From Cardiocondyla obscurior (Eukaryota; Arthropoda; Insecta; Hymenoptera; Formicidae): a stretch of DNA of 64,000 bases. Where the stretch lies: assembly GCF_019399895.1 (NCBI RefSeq), contig NC_091877.1, positions 4,360,419 through 4,424,418 on the forward strand. The letters are read 5' to 3'. Position 1 is the first letter of the stretch. Each line of letters starts with the position of its first letter. Below the pieces are notes generated by a model, which was not told the origin of the DNA, did not search any database, and saw nothing but the letters and a program-made list of their open reading frames with translations. Below are positions 61,137-64,000 of the stretch, one piece after another. The position numbers and the translations under genes were made by a program.

Positions 61137-64000
61137 TTTACAACGTAGCATTGTGCGGCAATTAAAAAGAATGCATACGGGCTTATTCCGAGGCTCTTAT
61201 TTTCACCAGCAGCCGAAATATGACCAAAAAACAAAAAGAAATATTTTTGAAATTTTACAACGTAGCATTGTGCAACATACAAAATAGATGTATTCGGGCC
61301 TATTCGGAGTTTTTTATTTTCATCAGAAGCCGAGATATGGCCAAAAAACGAAAAAAAATATTTTTGAAATTTTACAACGTAGCATTGTGCAACATACAAA
61401 ATAGATGTATTCGGGCCTATTCGGAGCCTTTTATTTTCATCAGAAGCCGAGATATGGCCAAAAAACGAAAAAAAATATTTTTGAAATTTTACAACGTAGC
61501 ATTGTGCAACAATTAAAAAGATGCATACGGGCCTATTCGGAGCCTTTTATTTTCATCAGAAGCCGAGATATGGCCAAAAAACGAAAAAAAATATTTTCAA
61601 ATTTTAACAACATAGCATTGTGCAACATTCAAAATAGATGTGTTCGGGCCTATTTGGAGCCTTTTATTTTCATCAGAAGCCGAGATATGGCCAAAAAACG
61701 AAAAAAATATTTTTGAAATTTTACAACGTAGCATTGTGCGGCAATTAAAAAAGATGCATACGGGCCTATTTGGAGCATTTTATTTTCATCAGAAGCCGAT
61801 ATATGGCCAAAAAACGAAAAAAAATATTTTTAAAATTTAACAACATAGCATTGTGCAACATTCAAAATAGATGTATTCGGGCCTATTCGGAGCCTTTTAT
61901 TTTCATCAGAAGCCGAGATATGGCCAAAAAACGAAAAAAAATATTTTTGAAATTTTACAACATAGCATTGCGCAGCATTCAAAATAGATGCATTCGGGCC
62001 TATTCGGAGCCTTTTATTTTCATCAGAAGCCGATATATGGCCAAAAAAGGAAAAAAAATATTTTTAAAATTTAACAACATAGCATTGTGCAACATTCAAA
62101 ATAGATGTATTCGGGCCTATTCGGAGCCTTTTATTTTCATCAGAAGCCGAAATATGGCCAAAAACGAAAAAAATATTTTGAAGTTTTACAACGTAACATT
62201 GTGCGGCAATTAAAAAAGATGCATACGGGCCTATTCGGAGCCTTTTATTTTCATCAGAAGCCAAGATATGGCCAAAAAACAAAAAAAAATATTTTTAAAA
62301 TTTAACTACATAGCATTGTGCGGCATTCAAAATAGATGAACTCGAGCCTATTTGGAGCCTTTTATTTTTATCAGAAGCCGAGATATGGCCAAAAACTAAA
62401 AAAAGCATTTTTGAAATTTTACAACGAAGCATTGTGCGGCAATTAAAAACGATGCATACGGGCCTATTCCGAACCTCTTATTTTAATCAGAAGCCGAGAT
62501 ATAACCAAAAAACAAAAAAAATATTTTTGAAATTTGGCAACATAGCATTGTGCAACATTCAAAATTGATGCAATTGGGCCTTATCGGAGTTTTTTATTTC
62601 CATCAGAAACCGAGATATGGCCGAAAAACGTAAAAAATATTTTTTAAATTTGGCAACATAGCATTGTGCGGCATTTAAAGGAGATGCATACTGGTCCATT
62701 CCGAGGCTTTTATTTTCACCAGCAGCCGAAATATGACCAAGAAACAAAGAGAAATATTTTTGAAATTTTACAACGTAGCATTGTGCGCAACTAAATATAG
62801 GTGCATACGGGTCTGATCCGAGCCTTCTATTTTCACCAGCAGTCGAGATAAGGCCAAAAAACAAAAAAAAATATTTTTGAAATTTTACAACATAGCATTG
62901 TGCGGCATTCAAAATAGATGCATTTGGGCCTATTCGGACCCTTTTATTTTCATCAGAAGCCGAGATATTGCCAAAAAACGAAAAAAAATATTTTTGAAAT
63001 TTTACAACGTAGCATTGTGCAACATACAAAATAGATGTATTCGGGCCTATTCGGAGCCTTTTATTTTCATCAGAAGCCGAGATATGGCCAAAAAACGAAA
63101 AAAAATATTTTTGAAATTTTACAACGTAGCATTGTGCAACAATTAAAAAAGATGCATACGGGCCTATTCGGAGCCTTTTATTTTCATCAGAAGCCGAGAT
63201 ATGGCCAAAAAACGAAAAAAATATTTTTTAAATTTAACAACATAGCATTGTGCAACATTCAAAATAGATGTATTCGGGCCTATTCGGAGCCTTTTATTTT
63301 CATCAGAAGCCGAGATATGGCCAAAAAACGAAAAAAAATATTTTTGAAATTTTACAACGTAGCATTGTGCGGCAATTAAAAAAGATGCATACGGGCCTAT
63401 TCGGAGCCTTTTATTTTCATCAGAAGCCAAGATATGGCCAAAAAACAAAAAAAAATATTTTTAAAATTTAACAACATAGCATTGTGCGGCATTCAAAATA
63501 GATGAACTCGAGCCTATTTGGAGCCTTTTATTTTTATCAGAAGCCGAGATATGGCCAAAAACTAAAAAAAGCATTTTTGAAATTTTACAACGAAGCATTG
63601 TGCGGCAATTAAAAACGATGCATACGGGCCTATTCCGAACCTCTTATTTTCATCAGAAGCCGAGATATAACAAAAAACAAAAAAAATATTTTTGAAATTT
63701 GGCAACATAGCATTGTGCAACATTCAAAATAGATGCAATTGGGCCTTATCGGAGTTTTTTATTTCCATCAGAAGCCGAGATATGGCCGAAAAACAAAAAA
63801 AATATTTTTTAAATTTGGCAACATAGCATTGTGCGGCATTTAAAGAAGATGCACACTGGTCCATTCCGAGGCTTTTATTTTCATCAGAAGCCGAGATATG
63901 GCCAAAAAACGAAAAAAAATATTTTCAAAATTTAACAACATAGCATTGTGCAACATTCAAAATAGATGTATTCGGGCCTATTTGGAGCCTTTTATTTTCA
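61133..64000. repeat. Satellite array, domain C, right of the LTR element
   Basis: About 24 full-length monomers with domain C variants. The first, AAAGAATGCATACGGGCTT, is the one that follows GATATTGCC-type monomers in intact cassettes (compare 50095-50200), so array order is preserved across the insertion. Monomers here mostly keep the full ~118 bp and long A runs. The array runs off the window end. No gene is seen. Confidence 0.97.

Noticed and set aside
1..64000. CRISPR array, suggested by regular direct repeats.
   Set aside because: There are no unique spacers. The whole ~118-bp unit is repeated, and the flanking element is a eukaryotic LTR retrotransposon.

Overview
The window is eukaryotic heterochromatin, most likely from an insect. 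The evidence is a very long tandem satellite with a monomer of about 118 bp, and a complete Ty3/gypsy LTR element of the errantivirus type (gag-pro, pol and an F-like env) inserted in it. That element type is known mainly from insects. I cannot name the species. No ordinary host gene, tRNA or rRNA is visible.

Layout. 1-935 is satellite. 936-4846 is a 3.9-kb AT-rich insertion with TG...CA ends and a 4-bp target duplication (GCAA). It has no credible gene and no internal LTR pair, and looks like a very long solo LTR or another non-coding element. 4847-52092 is satellite in three domains: A to 16516, B from 16522 to 33550, C from 33552. Short N runs separate them (five N at 16517, one N at 33551), so these joins may be assembly joins. 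52093-61132 is a 9,040-bp LTR retrotransposon with 525-bp LTRs that differ at one base and a 4-bp AAAT duplication. It sits inside a domain C higher-order repeat that resumes exactly on the other side (61133-64000).

How the retroelement works. The 5' LTR and a leader with a 33-bp tandem repeat precede an intact Gag-protease ORF (53132-55615). Next come RT, RNase H and integrase, broken by several one-base shortfalls in homopolymers and one in-frame stop, then an A26 tract, a 0.6-kb spacer, and an env broken into three frames. A splice donor at 53099 just after the leader's first ATG, paired with an acceptor ending at 58704, would give env its start codon and a hydrophobic signal-like N-terminus. 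In unspliced RNA the same ATG opens only a 7-codon uORF ahead of gag.

The most unusual signal is in the pol-env spacer. The minus strand carries a GC-balanced open segment with a Cys4 motif and good splice signals on both sides, consistent with an antisense, intron-containing gene. Its reality is unproven. The contrast between nearly identical LTRs and many homopolymer frame breaks suggests that some breaks are consensus errors.
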